Part shown: piece after piece, positions 17,515 through 26,408 of the stretch
How positions within the stretch are numbered: position 1 is the first letter of the stretch
How the letters are laid out: every line of letters starts with the position of its first letter
Assembly: GCA_022564295.1 (NCBI GenBank)
Contig: JADFLR010000002.1
Coordinates: forward strand, 1-64,000
Direction of reading: 5' to 3'
From: Bacteroidota bacterium
GTDB taxonomy: Bacteria; Bacteroidota; Ignavibacteria; Ignavibacteriales; Ignavibacteriaceae
DNA: 64,000 nt
Notes under the pieces: model-generated
Seen by the model: only the letters and a program-made list of their open reading frames with translations
What the model was told of the DNA's origin: nothing
The model's database searches: none
Program-made: the position numbers and the translations under genes

Positions 17515-17605
17515 GGCAAACTAAAAGAAAAAATATGTTGAAATTTTTGTATTGCGATAGACTATAATAAAGGTTCTATTTTGGTCAAACATTAAAGGAT
17601 ACCAA

Positions 17606-17908
17606 ATGAAATATAGTGAATCAATAAAATCTATTAGTTATTTAAAAACTCATGCATCTGAAGTTGTGAGGGACGTAGTTAAAAATCAAAAAACTTTAAT
17701 AATTACCCATAATGGCGAAGCTAAAGTTATACTTCAGGATGTTAAACTGTATGAAAAAACTCAAGAAAGTATTGCACTATTAAAGATGCTTGCGTTGAGT
17801 GGAAAGGAAATTAAATTAGGTAAATATAAACCACTTCAATCATCCCTTAAAAATGTTCAGAAAAAAATAAATGAATTCAAACGGGAACAAAATGAAGTAC
17901 AAAGTTAA
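17606..17908 (+). CDS. Phd/YefM-family antitoxin
   Basis: 100 residues. The N-terminal part (SISYLKTHASEVVRDVVKNQ, then LIITHNGEAKVILQDV) is the DNA-binding and dimer fold of Phd/YefM antitoxins. It overlaps the toxin gene by 17 bases, typical for a co-translated type II toxin-antitoxin pair and probably autorepressed. The C-terminal tail is likely what binds the toxin. Confidence 0.85.
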   Translation: MKYSESIKSISYLKTHASEVVRDVVKNQKTLIITHNGEAKVILQDVKLYEKTQESIALLKMLALSGKEIKLGKYKPLQSSLKNVQKKINEFKREQNEVQS

Positions 17909-18218
17909 TATTGTAAAATCAGCAGAAGATGATTTATTAGAAATTTATAAATATGTCTATTATAACGATTGTGAAGAAAATGCTGATAAAATATATTCAA
18001 AATTAATTGAAAAAGTAACATCTCCCCAGGAATTTCCAAAACGTGGTCACACCCTGCCAGAATTAAGCTCGTTAGGAATTGAAGATTTCTTAGAAATTAA
18101 TTTTAAACCTTATAGAATCATATATCAGATAATCGCTAAAGTAGTTTTTGTACATTGTGTTTTAGATGGCAGAAAAGATATGGAAAAATTATTACACGAA
18201 AGATTGATTCGTGAATAA
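17892..18218 (+). CDS. ParE/RelE-family toxin
   Basis: 108 residues from the ATG at 17892. The pattern KVNIVKSAEDDLLEIYKYVY, LIEKVTSPQEFPKRGHTLPE and FLEINFKPYRIIYQI fits RelE/ParE toxins, with the usual terminal VFVHCVLDGRKDMEKLL segment. RelE members cut mRNA on the ribosome and ParE members block gyrase; which applies cannot be read here. It is the last cassette before the chromosome, a place where it can stabilise the array. Confidence 0.87.
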   Translation: MKYKVNIVKSAEDDLLEIYKYVYYNDCEENADKIYSKLIEKVTSPQEFPKRGHTLPELSSLGIEDFLEINFKPYRIIYQIIAKVVFVHCVLDGRKDMEKLLHERLIRE

Positions 18219-18228
18219 TACAAATGTT

Positions 18229-18326
18229 TTATAACATCTATAATAAGTAAACATTCCCGCCTTATTCTGATAAATCATGATTTGGCTGGCAAGATGGGCG
18301 GCGGGTTAGGTACAATTATGTTATAA
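18229..18326 (+). other. attC site 18, last of the first array
   Basis: Left part TTATAACATCTATAATAAGT with CATTCCCGCC; right arm GGCGGCGGGTTAGGTACAAT, end box GTTATAA. Pairing is weaker than in others. The end box runs straight into the GT4 flank. Confidence 0.6.
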
Positions 18327-18575
18327 CACTTTTCGAAAATACTTAAATATCACTATATCCTCCCTTTTCTTAAATAAAACAATTTCCCACATCCCATAAA
18401 ATACCTGGCAGTTTTAAAAAACTGTTTTTTTAGAATTAGTCTGATATTTAATTTATTCGTTTAAAACGTCCCATAGTAAAATGTTCTATTCGAATTGATT
18501 TTAACTTTTATAAACTCTTCTTTTGTCCACTTTTATTTTATAAATTTGAATAGAATTATTTACAAATTTAATTTG
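18321..18575 (+). promoter_or_regulatory. Glycosyltransferase upstream region (source of the two copies)
   Basis: The segment begins at the attC cut point and holds a terminator (18409-18432) and an AT-rich stretch that should contain the operon promoter. Its conservation in three copies is the only direct evidence that it matters. No exact -33/-7 motif was assigned. Confidence 0.5.
18409..18432 (+). terminator. Rho-independent terminator, original copy
   Basis: CAGTTTTAAAAAACTG followed by a run of T, upstream of the glycosyltransferase operon. Confidence 0.65.
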
Positions 18576-20891
18576 GTGTCTGCTATTAAATATTATAAGC
18601 GCATTAACTCCATTGCAATAATTGGCAACTATTTACCGCGACAGTGCGGCATTGCAACATTTACTACCGATCTTTTTGAAGCCCTTTCATCAGAGAAACC
18701 AGATATTAAGTGTTGGGCAGTTGTTATGAATGACAGACCCGATGGATATTCATATCCGGAAACAGTTCGGTTTGAGATTGATCAGAATAAACTTAGCGAC
18801 TACAAGGTAGCATCAGAGTTTCTTAATGTAAACCAGATTGATATTGTAAGTGTGCAGCACGAATATGGCATTTACGGCGGGGAGGCTGGCAGCCATATTC
18901 TTAAACTCCTTGGAAATCTTCGTATGCCGGTCGTAACAACACTTCATACGGTTCTGAAAGACCCGGCGCCTGAATATCTTGAAGTTATGCAAAAGCTGTC
19001 AGAACTTTCTGACAAATTAATAGTGATGAGCCATAAAGCTTCTGATTTTCTAAAAGATATTTATGGTGTTCCTGAGAAAAAAATTAGTCTTATTCATCAC
19101 GGCATACCCGATATGTCTTTTATTGATCCCAACTTTTACAAAGATAAGTTCGATGTGGAAGGCAAAAAAGTTATTCTCACTTTTGGGCTGCTTTCAGCAA
19201 ATAAAGGCATTGAAAATGTGCTGAAGGCGCTCCCATTCGTTATCCAAAAACACCCTGATGTTATCTATATCATTTTGGGAGCCACGCATCCAAATGTTTT
19301 GAAGGCGCATGGCGAGGAATATCGTATTAGTCTGCAGCAACTTGTTCGAAAACTCAACATCGAAGATAATGTTATTTTTAAAAACAGGTTTGTGGAGTTA
19401 GAAGAATTGTGTGAGTATTTGGGCACTGCAGATATATATATAACCCCGTATCTGGATGAAGCTCAAATTACCTCGGGAACTCTCATTTATGCCATGGGAA
19501 CAGGTAAAGCCATCATTTCAACCCCATACTGGTATGCGACCGAGATGCTTGCTGATGATCGGGGAGTAATTGTTCCATTTAAAAATCCTGATGCTATTGC
19601 AAAAGTAATCATCGAATTGCTTGACAACGATGTAAAACGCAATACTATTCGTAAAAATGCATATGCCTTCTGTCGACAGGCTATCTGGAAGGAAGTAGCA
19701 CGAAAATATCTGGAGGTTTTCAGCGAGGTTCAACTCCATCGCTCCCGGAAGCCTCGTCCCCGGTACTCATATATTGAAAACATCAAATCTATAACAAATT
19801 TCGAGCTCCCGGAGATGAAACTTGATCATCTGAAATCCCTTACCGATGATACCGGCATTTTACAGCATGCAATTTATACAATCCCGGATCGGTTTCATGG
19901 TTATTGCACCGATGATAACGCCAGAGCACTTATGGTTGTTGCCATAGCTCATAAATATATGTTCACAGACAGTACTTATTTCGATTCCCTAAGCGAACTG
20001 TATCTCAGTTTTCTACAATATGCCTTTAATAACGAAAATAAGAGATTTCGTAATTTCATGTCCTACTCAAGGCAGTGGACTGAGGAGGTTGGATCCGAGG
20101 ATTCTAATGGCAGAGCACTATGGGCCCTTGGTAAGGTAGTTGCTCATCTCGACAATCCCGGACAGATAGCAATGAGCATGACACTATTTAATAAAGCTGT
20201 AAAAGCTGTTGAACATTTTAAATCACCCCGGTCCATTGCTTTTGCCCTGGTAGGTATTCATGCCTACCTGCAAAAATTTTCGGGTGACAGTGAAGTACGC
20301 AGGATCAGAGAAATTGCTGCTGACAGACTTTTCGATCAATTCAAGAGTAATGCTACAGAAAACTGGCACTGGCTTGAAAACAGTTTAAATTATGCTAATG
20401 GCAAGCTTCCACACGCCTTACTTCTATCAGGTCAATGGATGCAGCGCAATGATATGACCGATATGGGGCTCAAGTCGCTAAAGTGGCTGCTCTCCATCCA
20501 GACTGAAAAGGAGCACTTTGTACCAATCGGAAATGCCGGATGGTATAAAAAAGGCGGTACCAAAGCCCGATTCGATCAGCAACCAATCGAAGCTAATGCT
20601 ATGATTGAAGCTTGTGTAGAAGCTTTTAACGTTACCAGGGATAAAATGTGGATTGACAATGCCGTAATGTGCTTTAACTGGTTTCTCGGACTCAACGACC
20701 TGAATATGTCGCTATATGATCCTAAGACTGGCGGATGCCGCGATGGCTTAATGGCAGACGGAATAAACCAGAATGAGGGTGCCGAGTCCTCACTCGCCTG
20801 GCTGCTTTCACTTATGACTTTACATAAACTATATGCCGACGAGATTTTAAAACATTCATCATCTCCCTCAATTGATACAGTATTGAGTTAA
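18576..20891 (+). CDS. GT4 glycosyltransferase with C-terminal helical-barrel-like domain
   Basis: About 771 residues. The first 400 are a GT-B, family 4 transferase: SIAIIGNYLPRQCGIATFTT (donor/acceptor loop), VSVQHEYGIYGGEAGSHI, VILTFGLLSANKGIENVLKA and ITPYLDEAQITSGTLIYAMG. From about residue 420 comes a domain (IPDRFHGYCTDDNARALMVV, WHWLENSLNYANGKLPHALL) like an (alpha/alpha)6 barrel. No ATG fits the start; GTG at 18576 is chosen, with TTG at 18573 the alternative. It leads an operon with the next three genes. Likely role: making or trimming mannose-containing glycans, inferred from the GH130 partners. Confidence 0.85.
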   Translation: MSAIKYYKRINSIAIIGNYLPRQCGIATFTTDLFEALSSEKPDIKCWAVVMNDRPDGYSYPETVRFEIDQNKLSDYKVASEFLNVNQIDIVSVQHEYGIYGGEAGSHILKLLGNLRMPVVTTLHTVLKDPAPEYLEVMQKLSELSDKLIVMSHKASDFLKDIYGVPEKKISLIHHGIPDMSFIDPNFYKDKFDVEGKKVILTFGLLSANKGIENVLKALPFVIQKHPDVIYIILGATHPNVLKAHGEEYRISLQQLVRKLNIEDNVIFKNRFVELEELCEYLGTADIYITPYLDEAQITSGTLIYAMGTGKAIISTPYWYATEMLADDRGVIVPFKNPDAIAKVIIELLDNDVKRNTIRKNAYAFCRQAIWKEVARKYLEVFSEVQLHRSRKPRPRYSYIENIKSITNFELPEMKLDHLKSLTDDTGILQHAIYTIPDRFHGYCTDDNARALMVVAIAHKYMFTDSTYFDSLSELYLSFLQYAFNNENKRFRNFMSYSRQWTEEVGSEDSNGRALWALGKVVAHLDNPGQIAMSMTLFNKAVKAVEHFKSPRSIAFALVGIHAYLQKFSGDSEVRRIREIAADRLFDQFKSNATENWHWLENSLNYANGKLPHALLLSGQWMQRNDMTDMGLKSLKWLLSIQTEKEHFVPIGNAGWYKKGGTKARFDQQPIEANAMIEACVEAFNVTRDKMWIDNAVMCFNWFLGLNDLNMSLYDPKTGGCRDGLMADGINQNEGAESSLAWLLSLMTLHKLYADEILKHSSSPSIDTVLS

Positions 20892-20893
20892 TT

Positions 20894-22246
20894 ATGCATA
20901 TTGCTATGCTATCACCTATTGCCTGGCGCACTCCACCAGAAAACTACGGTCCCTGGGAAAGTGTTGTATCTCTTTTAACCGAAGAATTATTATCTCGCGG
21001 TTATAAGGTCACACTTTTTGCAACCGGTAACTCAAAGACTAGCGGCAAGCTGCATTCTGTTTGTGCACGGGGTTATGACGAAGATAATTCTATTATTCCA
21101 AAAGTATGGGAATGCCTGCACATTTCGGAACTCTTTGAGCATGCTGAAGATTTTGATATTATTCATAACAATTTTGACTATTTACCTTTAACCTATACCA
21201 GCTTTATTTCCACCCCGGTAGTTACTACAATTCATGGCTTTTCATCACCCGGCATTTTGCCCGTTTATAAAAAATACAACAACAAAGTATCCTACATTTC
21301 CATTAGCGATGCCGACCGTTCGCCGGAACTTGATTATATTAAAACCATCCATCACGGAATTGATTTAAATCAGTTTGATTTTCAGAATGATCCGGACGAT
21401 TATTTACTTTTTTTCGGGCGCATTCACCCTGACAAAGGTACTAAAGAAGCAATTGAAATTGCCAGGGCATGCAATAAAAAACTGATACTGGCTGGCATAA
21501 TTCAGGATGAAGCCTACTATAACCAGTATATCGTACCATACCTTGACAGCAAAAATGTTGTTTTTATCGGGAGTGCCGGACCGGCTCAGCGCAATCAACT
21601 TCTTGGTAAGGCAACTGCACTTCTGCATCCGATAAATTTCGAGGAGCCTTTTGGTCTTTCCGTTATAGAATCTATGGCTTGTGGTACTCCTGTAATCGCT
21701 TTTAACAGGGGCAGCATGCCCGAACTTATAGAAAACGGTAAAAATGGTTTTCTTGTAAATACAGTTGATGATGCAATAGGAGCCGTAAGACAAATAAAAA
21801 ATATTGACCGGAAATATTGCCGTCGTTATATAGAACAGTATTTCACGGTCAATCAAATGGCAGAGAAATATATCCAGGTCTATCAAAAGATTCTTAATAA
21901 GATGAAAAACAATGAACACCCATCCTGGGGATCTATTAAGATTCTAGCGAATGATGATTATTATAAAATCACTGAATTTCTCATTCATCCACAAAAACAA
22001 ATGTTTTTACGAAATCACCGGGCTCAGTCTGCACATTTGTACATCATCCAGGGTCAAGCCCAAATAAAACTTAATAATGAGGTGTTTACACTTGAACAAG
22101 GAGAGTCAATAGCTCTTCCCGAAGATGACCAACAAAGTATAACAAATCTGAAATCTGAAAATATGCGTTTTATTGAGGTACAAACTGGTGGGTATTTAAA
22201 AAATAATGATACTAAGTATTTTAGTGATGAATTTTTAAAAGCTTGA
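20894..22246 (+). CDS. GT4 glycosyltransferase fused to a cupin
   Basis: 450 residues. Residues 1-335 are a GT4 transferase (GPWESVVSLLTEELLSRGYK, FFGRIHPDKGTKEAIEIARA, FGLSVIESMACGTPVIAFNR). Residues about 350-440 form a cupin of the mannose-6-phosphate isomerase type (FLRNHRAQSAHLYIIQGQAQ, FTLEQGESIALPEDDQQSI), although the classical metal-binding histidines are largely absent (one H in SAHLY), so it may act as a sugar sensor. The gene starts 2 bases after the previous stop. The fusion is unusual and, with the GH130 genes downstream, suggests mannose chemistry. Confidence 0.82.
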   Translation: MHIAMLSPIAWRTPPENYGPWESVVSLLTEELLSRGYKVTLFATGNSKTSGKLHSVCARGYDEDNSIIPKVWECLHISELFEHAEDFDIIHNNFDYLPLTYTSFISTPVVTTIHGFSSPGILPVYKKYNNKVSYISISDADRSPELDYIKTIHHGIDLNQFDFQNDPDDYLLFFGRIHPDKGTKEAIEIARACNKKLILAGIIQDEAYYNQYIVPYLDSKNVVFIGSAGPAQRNQLLGKATALLHPINFEEPFGLSVIESMACGTPVIAFNRGSMPELIENGKNGFLVNTVDDAIGAVRQIKNIDRKYCRRYIEQYFTVNQMAEKYIQVYQKILNKMKNNEHPSWGSIKILANDDYYKITEFLIHPQKQMFLRNHRAQSAHLYIIQGQAQIKLNNEVFTLEQGESIALPEDDQQSITNLKSENMRFIEVQTGGYLKNNDTKYFSDEFLKA

Positions 22247-22290
22247 GACATAAAAGGTAATAGAAATTTTAGAAAAAAAAGTAAACGACA

Positions 22291-23232
22291 ATGAATACAA
22301 AAAATCTACTTGTAACCCGTTACGATAAAAATCCAATACTCACTAAAGACGATGTGCCTTATCCTGTAGCCACTGTCCACAATGCAGGAGTGGTTAAGCA
22401 CAATGGTAGTTACATAATGCTTTTTAGATCGCATCAATACAACGGACGCTCTATCATTGGTAGAGCCGACAGTGATGATGGTTTTTCATTTACGGTTCAT
22501 TCCAAACCATTTCTTACACCTTCAACCGAAGGCATTTTTGCCGAATATGAAGAATTCGGAATCGAGGATATGAGAATCTGTCCGGTGGAAGATTACTACC
22601 TACTTACTTACAGTGCTTATTCACGTCATGGAGTTCGAATTGCCCTGGCACGTACCACAGATTTTGAAAAAGTTGAACGTATTGCATTAATAACAGAGGC
22701 TGATCTTCGAAACGTTGTTATTTTTCCGGTAAAATTTGATGATCGATATGTCCGGCTTGACCGACCGCATTCCGAAATATCACCCTGGTCTATTTGGATT
22801 TCCTATTCCCCTGACCTGATCCACTGGGGTGATTCAAGAGTAATCATGAAACCCGTTCAATATCACTGGGACGAAATGAAAATCGGACCTGGCGCGCCGC
22901 CCTTCAAAACCGAGAAAGGCTGGCTGCATATTTTCCATGGAGTATTCGAAACTATGTCGGGTGCCGTTTATCGCCTTGGTGTTGCCCTACACGATCTAAA
23001 TGATCCGGCGAAAATTGTTGGAGTTTCCGATCAATGGATATTGCAACCAGAAGATACCTGGGAAATAGCCGGTTATGTACCTAATGTTGTTTTTACCTGT
23101 GGGGCTGTTCCTGAAGACGATGGTACAATAAAAATTTATTGGGGCGGCGCTGACACGGTTATGTGTACCGGGACAGCAAAGATTAACGATCTTGTCCAGC
23201 TTTGCTTGACCAATTCACGATCGTCGATGTAG
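22291..23232 (+). CDS. GH130 beta-mannoside phosphorylase-like enzyme
   Basis: 313 residues. It has the five-bladed propeller pattern of glycoside hydrolase family 130: NPILTKDDVPYPVATVHNAG, MLFRSHQYNGRSIIGRADSD, EFGIEDMRICPVEDYYLLTY and WEIAGYVPNVVFTCGA. The Asp of IEDMRI is the family's proton-donor position. Members use phosphate to split beta-mannosides (giving mannose 1-phosphate) or hydrolyse them; which applies here is not known. Third gene of the operon. Confidence 0.88.
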   Translation: MNTKNLLVTRYDKNPILTKDDVPYPVATVHNAGVVKHNGSYIMLFRSHQYNGRSIIGRADSDDGFSFTVHSKPFLTPSTEGIFAEYEEFGIEDMRICPVEDYYLLTYSAYSRHGVRIALARTTDFEKVERIALITEADLRNVVIFPVKFDDRYVRLDRPHSEISPWSIWISYSPDLIHWGDSRVIMKPVQYHWDEMKIGPGAPPFKTEKGWLHIFHGVFETMSGAVYRLGVALHDLNDPAKIVGVSDQWILQPEDTWEIAGYVPNVVFTCGAVPEDDGTIKIYWGGADTVMCTGTAKINDLVQLCLTNSRSSM

Positions 23233-23400
23233 CTGTTTATCTAATTATATGATAGAATTATCGCAAATCAGGAAGTCCGTAATTAAATTATAATAATATA
23301 TAGTTAAGCTTATTACAGAATTTAAAATCAACACCACACGGCGTAATTTTTGATATACGAGATAAAACAAATTTCCTATTAATTTTAAGAGGAAAGTGAT

Positions 23401-24870
23401 ATGGATATAATAAAGTATCCAAAACCGCTGGTTAGAAGGAAAAAGACTAAATTTAATCGTGACATATCCCGTGTTATAACACGTCTTCATGTTCCTGAAA
23501 ATTCACGAACTCCAAAAATCATTAATCGGGTAGTGAATCTCAACGAAAACGAAGCGGAGAAATTAATGGAAAGAATCCATTTCGAATTCTTCGATCGTCA
23601 CAGGGATATCACTCGTGTGTTAAAAAAACACTTTGATGCGGTAGCCGAATATATCCCCAGGGGTGAGGATCTGAGCGAAACAAAAAAAATGCTTATTGGC
23701 GCCTATTTTACAATGGAATACTCGGTTGAATCTGCAGCTCTTTTCAATCCATCAATCGTACCGCATCCTGATCAATCCAATGTTCCCGAAGGTAGTCTTC
23801 GCTACATAATGAGTTTTCGTTCCGTCGGAGAAGGTCATATTTCATCCATTAGCTTTCACAGCGGAATTATTGATAACAATAATTCGTTTACTTTTGATCC
23901 CGTAAGCGAATTTGTTGAAACTCCTAATATCCAGCTTAACCCTGTTTATGATCGCCATCTTTTCCAGCTAAAGCTGAGTGAAATGAATGCAAGTAATGAG
24001 ACAACTAACAGGGTTCTCCAGCAATTGTCGCCTGAGTTTACTTATAATAATCTCAAAGAAAGAATTAACGAGCTTAAATCAAATCCTGATTTTCCCCCCG
24101 ACAGCGAAACAATCGATATCATATACTGGCTGGCTAATTCCAATTATGAAATAAAATTCCACACCGAATATGGAATATCCGAGCGCGTGATATTTCCAAC
24201 CTCAACAAATGAAAGCAGCGGCATAGAAGACGCGAGGTTTGTTCAATTTTTTGATGAGGATGGTGAATCTATATATTACGCAACCTATACAGCTTACAAC
24301 GGCTTTAGTATTCTACCTCAAATGATAAAAACAAAAGATTTTATAACTTTTAAAATTATTACTCTTAACGGTAAGGCAATTCAGAACAAGGGTATGGCTC
24401 TTTTCCCACGAAAGATTAACGGCAAATATGCTATGCTCTCTCGACAGGATGGTGAAAACAACCATATTATGTATTCCGATTCTCTTTATTTTTGGCAGGA
24501 GTCCAAAATCATCCAGGAGCCGGAAATGCCCTGGGAATTTGTTCAAATAGGAAACTGCGGTTCCCCGGTTGAAACAAATGAAGGATGGCTGGTGCTCACG
24601 CACGGTGTCGGTCCTATGAGGCAGTATTGCATCGGTGCAATACTTCTTGATCTTGAGAACCCGGAAAAAATAATTGGACGCCTTAATGAACCACTAATTA
24701 CCCCGCGTGAGGGTGAGCGTGAAGGTTATGTACCCAATGTAGTTTACACTTGCGGTTCGCTTATCCATAATAATAGATTGATCATTCCCTATGCTATGTC
24801 TGATATTATGTCGGCTATTGCAACTGTGAGTGTAAGTGAACTAATCAGTTGTATGAAACAGTCATGTTGA
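23401..24870 (+). CDS. GH130 enzyme, longer subfamily
   Basis: 489 residues, with an N-terminal helical extension of about 100 residues, typical of longer GH130 proteins such as GH130_3-like beta-1,2-mannobiose phosphorylases. The motifs are ESSGIEDARFVQFFDEDGES, IQNKGMALFPRKINGKYAML, WEFVQIGNCGSPVETNEGWL and EREGYVPNVVYTCGS. The 168 bases before it are AT-rich; the start follows AGAGGAAAGTGAT. With the two GT4 genes it forms a set that could both build and recycle a mannoside. Confidence 0.87.
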   Translation: MDIIKYPKPLVRRKKTKFNRDISRVITRLHVPENSRTPKIINRVVNLNENEAEKLMERIHFEFFDRHRDITRVLKKHFDAVAEYIPRGEDLSETKKMLIGAYFTMEYSVESAALFNPSIVPHPDQSNVPEGSLRYIMSFRSVGEGHISSISFHSGIIDNNNSFTFDPVSEFVETPNIQLNPVYDRHLFQLKLSEMNASNETTNRVLQQLSPEFTYNNLKERINELKSNPDFPPDSETIDIIYWLANSNYEIKFHTEYGISERVIFPTSTNESSGIEDARFVQFFDEDGESIYYATYTAYNGFSILPQMIKTKDFITFKIITLNGKAIQNKGMALFPRKINGKYAMLSRQDGENNHIMYSDSLYFWQESKIIQEPEMPWEFVQIGNCGSPVETNEGWLVLTHGVGPMRQYCIGAILLDLENPEKIIGRLNEPLITPREGEREGYVPNVVYTCGSLIHNNRLIIPYAMSDIMSAIATVSVSELISCMKQSC

Positions 24871-25280
24871 TAATATTAATGAAATGTGCATGAAAAGCTG
24901 AACTGATAAAAACTATTAAAGATATCAACTTTTCAAAACCCGATATGGATAAGATATAGGTAGATGTGGGAGACTTAGTATATTAAAACGATGCGCGAAA
25001 ATGGCTGGGTGGTTTAAAATCTATTCATTCGGTTTAGGGCGAGCCGCACAATGAAGATGGAATTGTTTATGTTAACGATGAGCATACCAAACAAAGTCAA
25101 TTTATAGAGGGAGAAATTCTTTCGGCTGAAATAGAGATGTAATTGGTTATACTTTGAAAAATTAATTAATTAAATATTGTTACTTTAATGTTATAATATT
25201 ACGCAATTAGAATAAGTTTATATAATTACCGTAAATCCGTAAAAGCCTGAATAGGTTTGATTGGAAGAATAGAATATGAA
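24871..25280. other. Intergenic region with a short protein remnant
   Basis: A frame ending at TAA 25140-25142 reads EPHNEDGIVYVNDEHTKQSQ and on to SAEIEM, preceded by a stop. It recalls the C-terminal TRAM/OB segment of RimO/MiaB-type proteins, but the match is weak. A GTTATAC box at 25146-25152 and an attI-like repeat follow. Confidence 0.35.
25156..25254 (+). repeat. attI-like repeat, copy 1
   Basis: Shares about 100 bp with 29869-29968 (GAAAAATTAA, TACTTTAATG, ATATTACGCAATTAGAA). It ends AATAGGTTTG, where the other copies have TTAGGTTA. Confidence 0.6.
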
Positions 25281-26309
25281 ATGAAGAAACTAGTATTATT
25301 TTATTCAATATTTGCATTAGCCTACTGTAGCTGCTCTGATGGACTGAATCAGGATGATCCCGGAAACCCGCCAGAGCTCGATCAATATGAATGGATAAAT
25401 ATTACAACTTCTCCTCCCAATCCGCGTGTGGAATCGGCAATGGTATACGACTCTGATAATGAAAAAATAATTCTATTCGGTGGCAGGGATAATAATTGGC
25501 AAATGCTCAACGAGACCTGGGAATATGACATAGCCTCTAACGCCTGGAATCAGCTCAATACAAATGGTACACCGGAAGGGCGATTATTCCATTCGATGGC
25601 TTATGATCCGATTGGAGGACAAACAATTTTGTTCGGAGGCTACGATGGGCAACAGGCACTCGGCGACTTGTGGGTATTTAACTATAACACCAAGACCTGG
25701 CGACAATTACAATCGAGTAACTCACCTCCTGCGAGGTATCTCCACGCGATGACATTTGATTCCGAACACAACGCTTTAATTGTTTTTGGTGGGCGTTTTC
25801 ACAATGCCAGTCAGATTTATACACTCAATGACACATGGGCTTACGAGCTTGACAATAATATTTGGGTTCTTCTTAATTCAACTGTTTCTCCTCAAGCTCA
25901 AGATCATTCCAATATGGCGTATGATCCACAGGAACAGAAAGTAGTACTGTTTGGTGGGAATAGTTCGAGCGGGTCATTGGGTGATACTTGGGTGTATGAT
26001 TACTCCGCAAATCAATGGTTTCAAATGCACCCGCTTCATGCTCCATCACCACGTGACCATATAGTAATGGCTTACGATTCCATCGGGCAGGGAATTATTC
26101 TCGTTGGTGCCGGAGTTGGAAGTGACGCGGATTCCTGGCTCTATCGTTTCAGTGAGAATCAATGGTACAAAGTAAACCCTTCAAGTAACTTACCAACAGG
26201 GCGTGATCATATGCAGGGTACATCTAGCGGCAGTCAGTTTTTTTTCTATGGCGGTTTTAGTGGAGGAGCAGCACCTCATAGTGATTTGTGGAGTCTTAGA
26301 ACAAATTAA
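25281..26309 (+). CDS. Kelch-repeat lipoprotein
   Basis: 342 residues from the ATG at 25281. A hydrophobic N-terminus ends in ALAYC, a likely lipobox. At least five Kelch-type blades follow: VYDSDNEKIILFGGRDNNWQ, AYDPIGGQTILFGGYDGQQA, TFDSEHNALIVFGGRF, AYDPQEQKVVLFGGNSSSGS and AYDSIGQGIILVGAGVGS. They should form a beta-propeller on the cell surface or in the periplasm, probably binding a ligand. No catalytic motif seen. It is preceded by an attI-like repeat, so it may belong to the integron. Confidence 0.82.
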   Translation: MKKLVLFYSIFALAYCSCSDGLNQDDPGNPPELDQYEWINITTSPPNPRVESAMVYDSDNEKIILFGGRDNNWQMLNETWEYDIASNAWNQLNTNGTPEGRLFHSMAYDPIGGQTILFGGYDGQQALGDLWVFNYNTKTWRQLQSSNSPPARYLHAMTFDSEHNALIVFGGRFHNASQIYTLNDTWAYELDNNIWVLLNSTVSPQAQDHSNMAYDPQEQKVVLFGGNSSSGSLGDTWVYDYSANQWFQMHPLHAPSPRDHIVMAYDSIGQGIILVGAGVGSDADSWLYRFSENQWYKVNPSSNLPTGRDHMQGTSSGSQFFFYGGFSGGAAPHSDLWSLRTN

Positions 26310-26321
26310 GTTAGCCGGCAG

Positions 26322-26373
26322 TGATTAGAATGGGTTTTTATAATTACCTTAAATCATTATAAGCTTAGGTTAA
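26322..26373 (+). repeat. attI-like repeat, copy 2
   Basis: ATAATTACCTTAAATCATTA then TAAGCTTAGGTTAACG, matching the repeats at 27074 and 29936. It lies directly upstream of a gene. Confidence 0.6.
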
Positions 26374-26408
26374 CGGCAAACATAAACATAACTAAAGGAT
26401 TGAACATC

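Noticed and set aside
24871-25142. A RimO/MiaB gene remnant
   Set aside because: Only about 30 residues look like a TRAM segment and a stop precedes them; kept only as a weak note.
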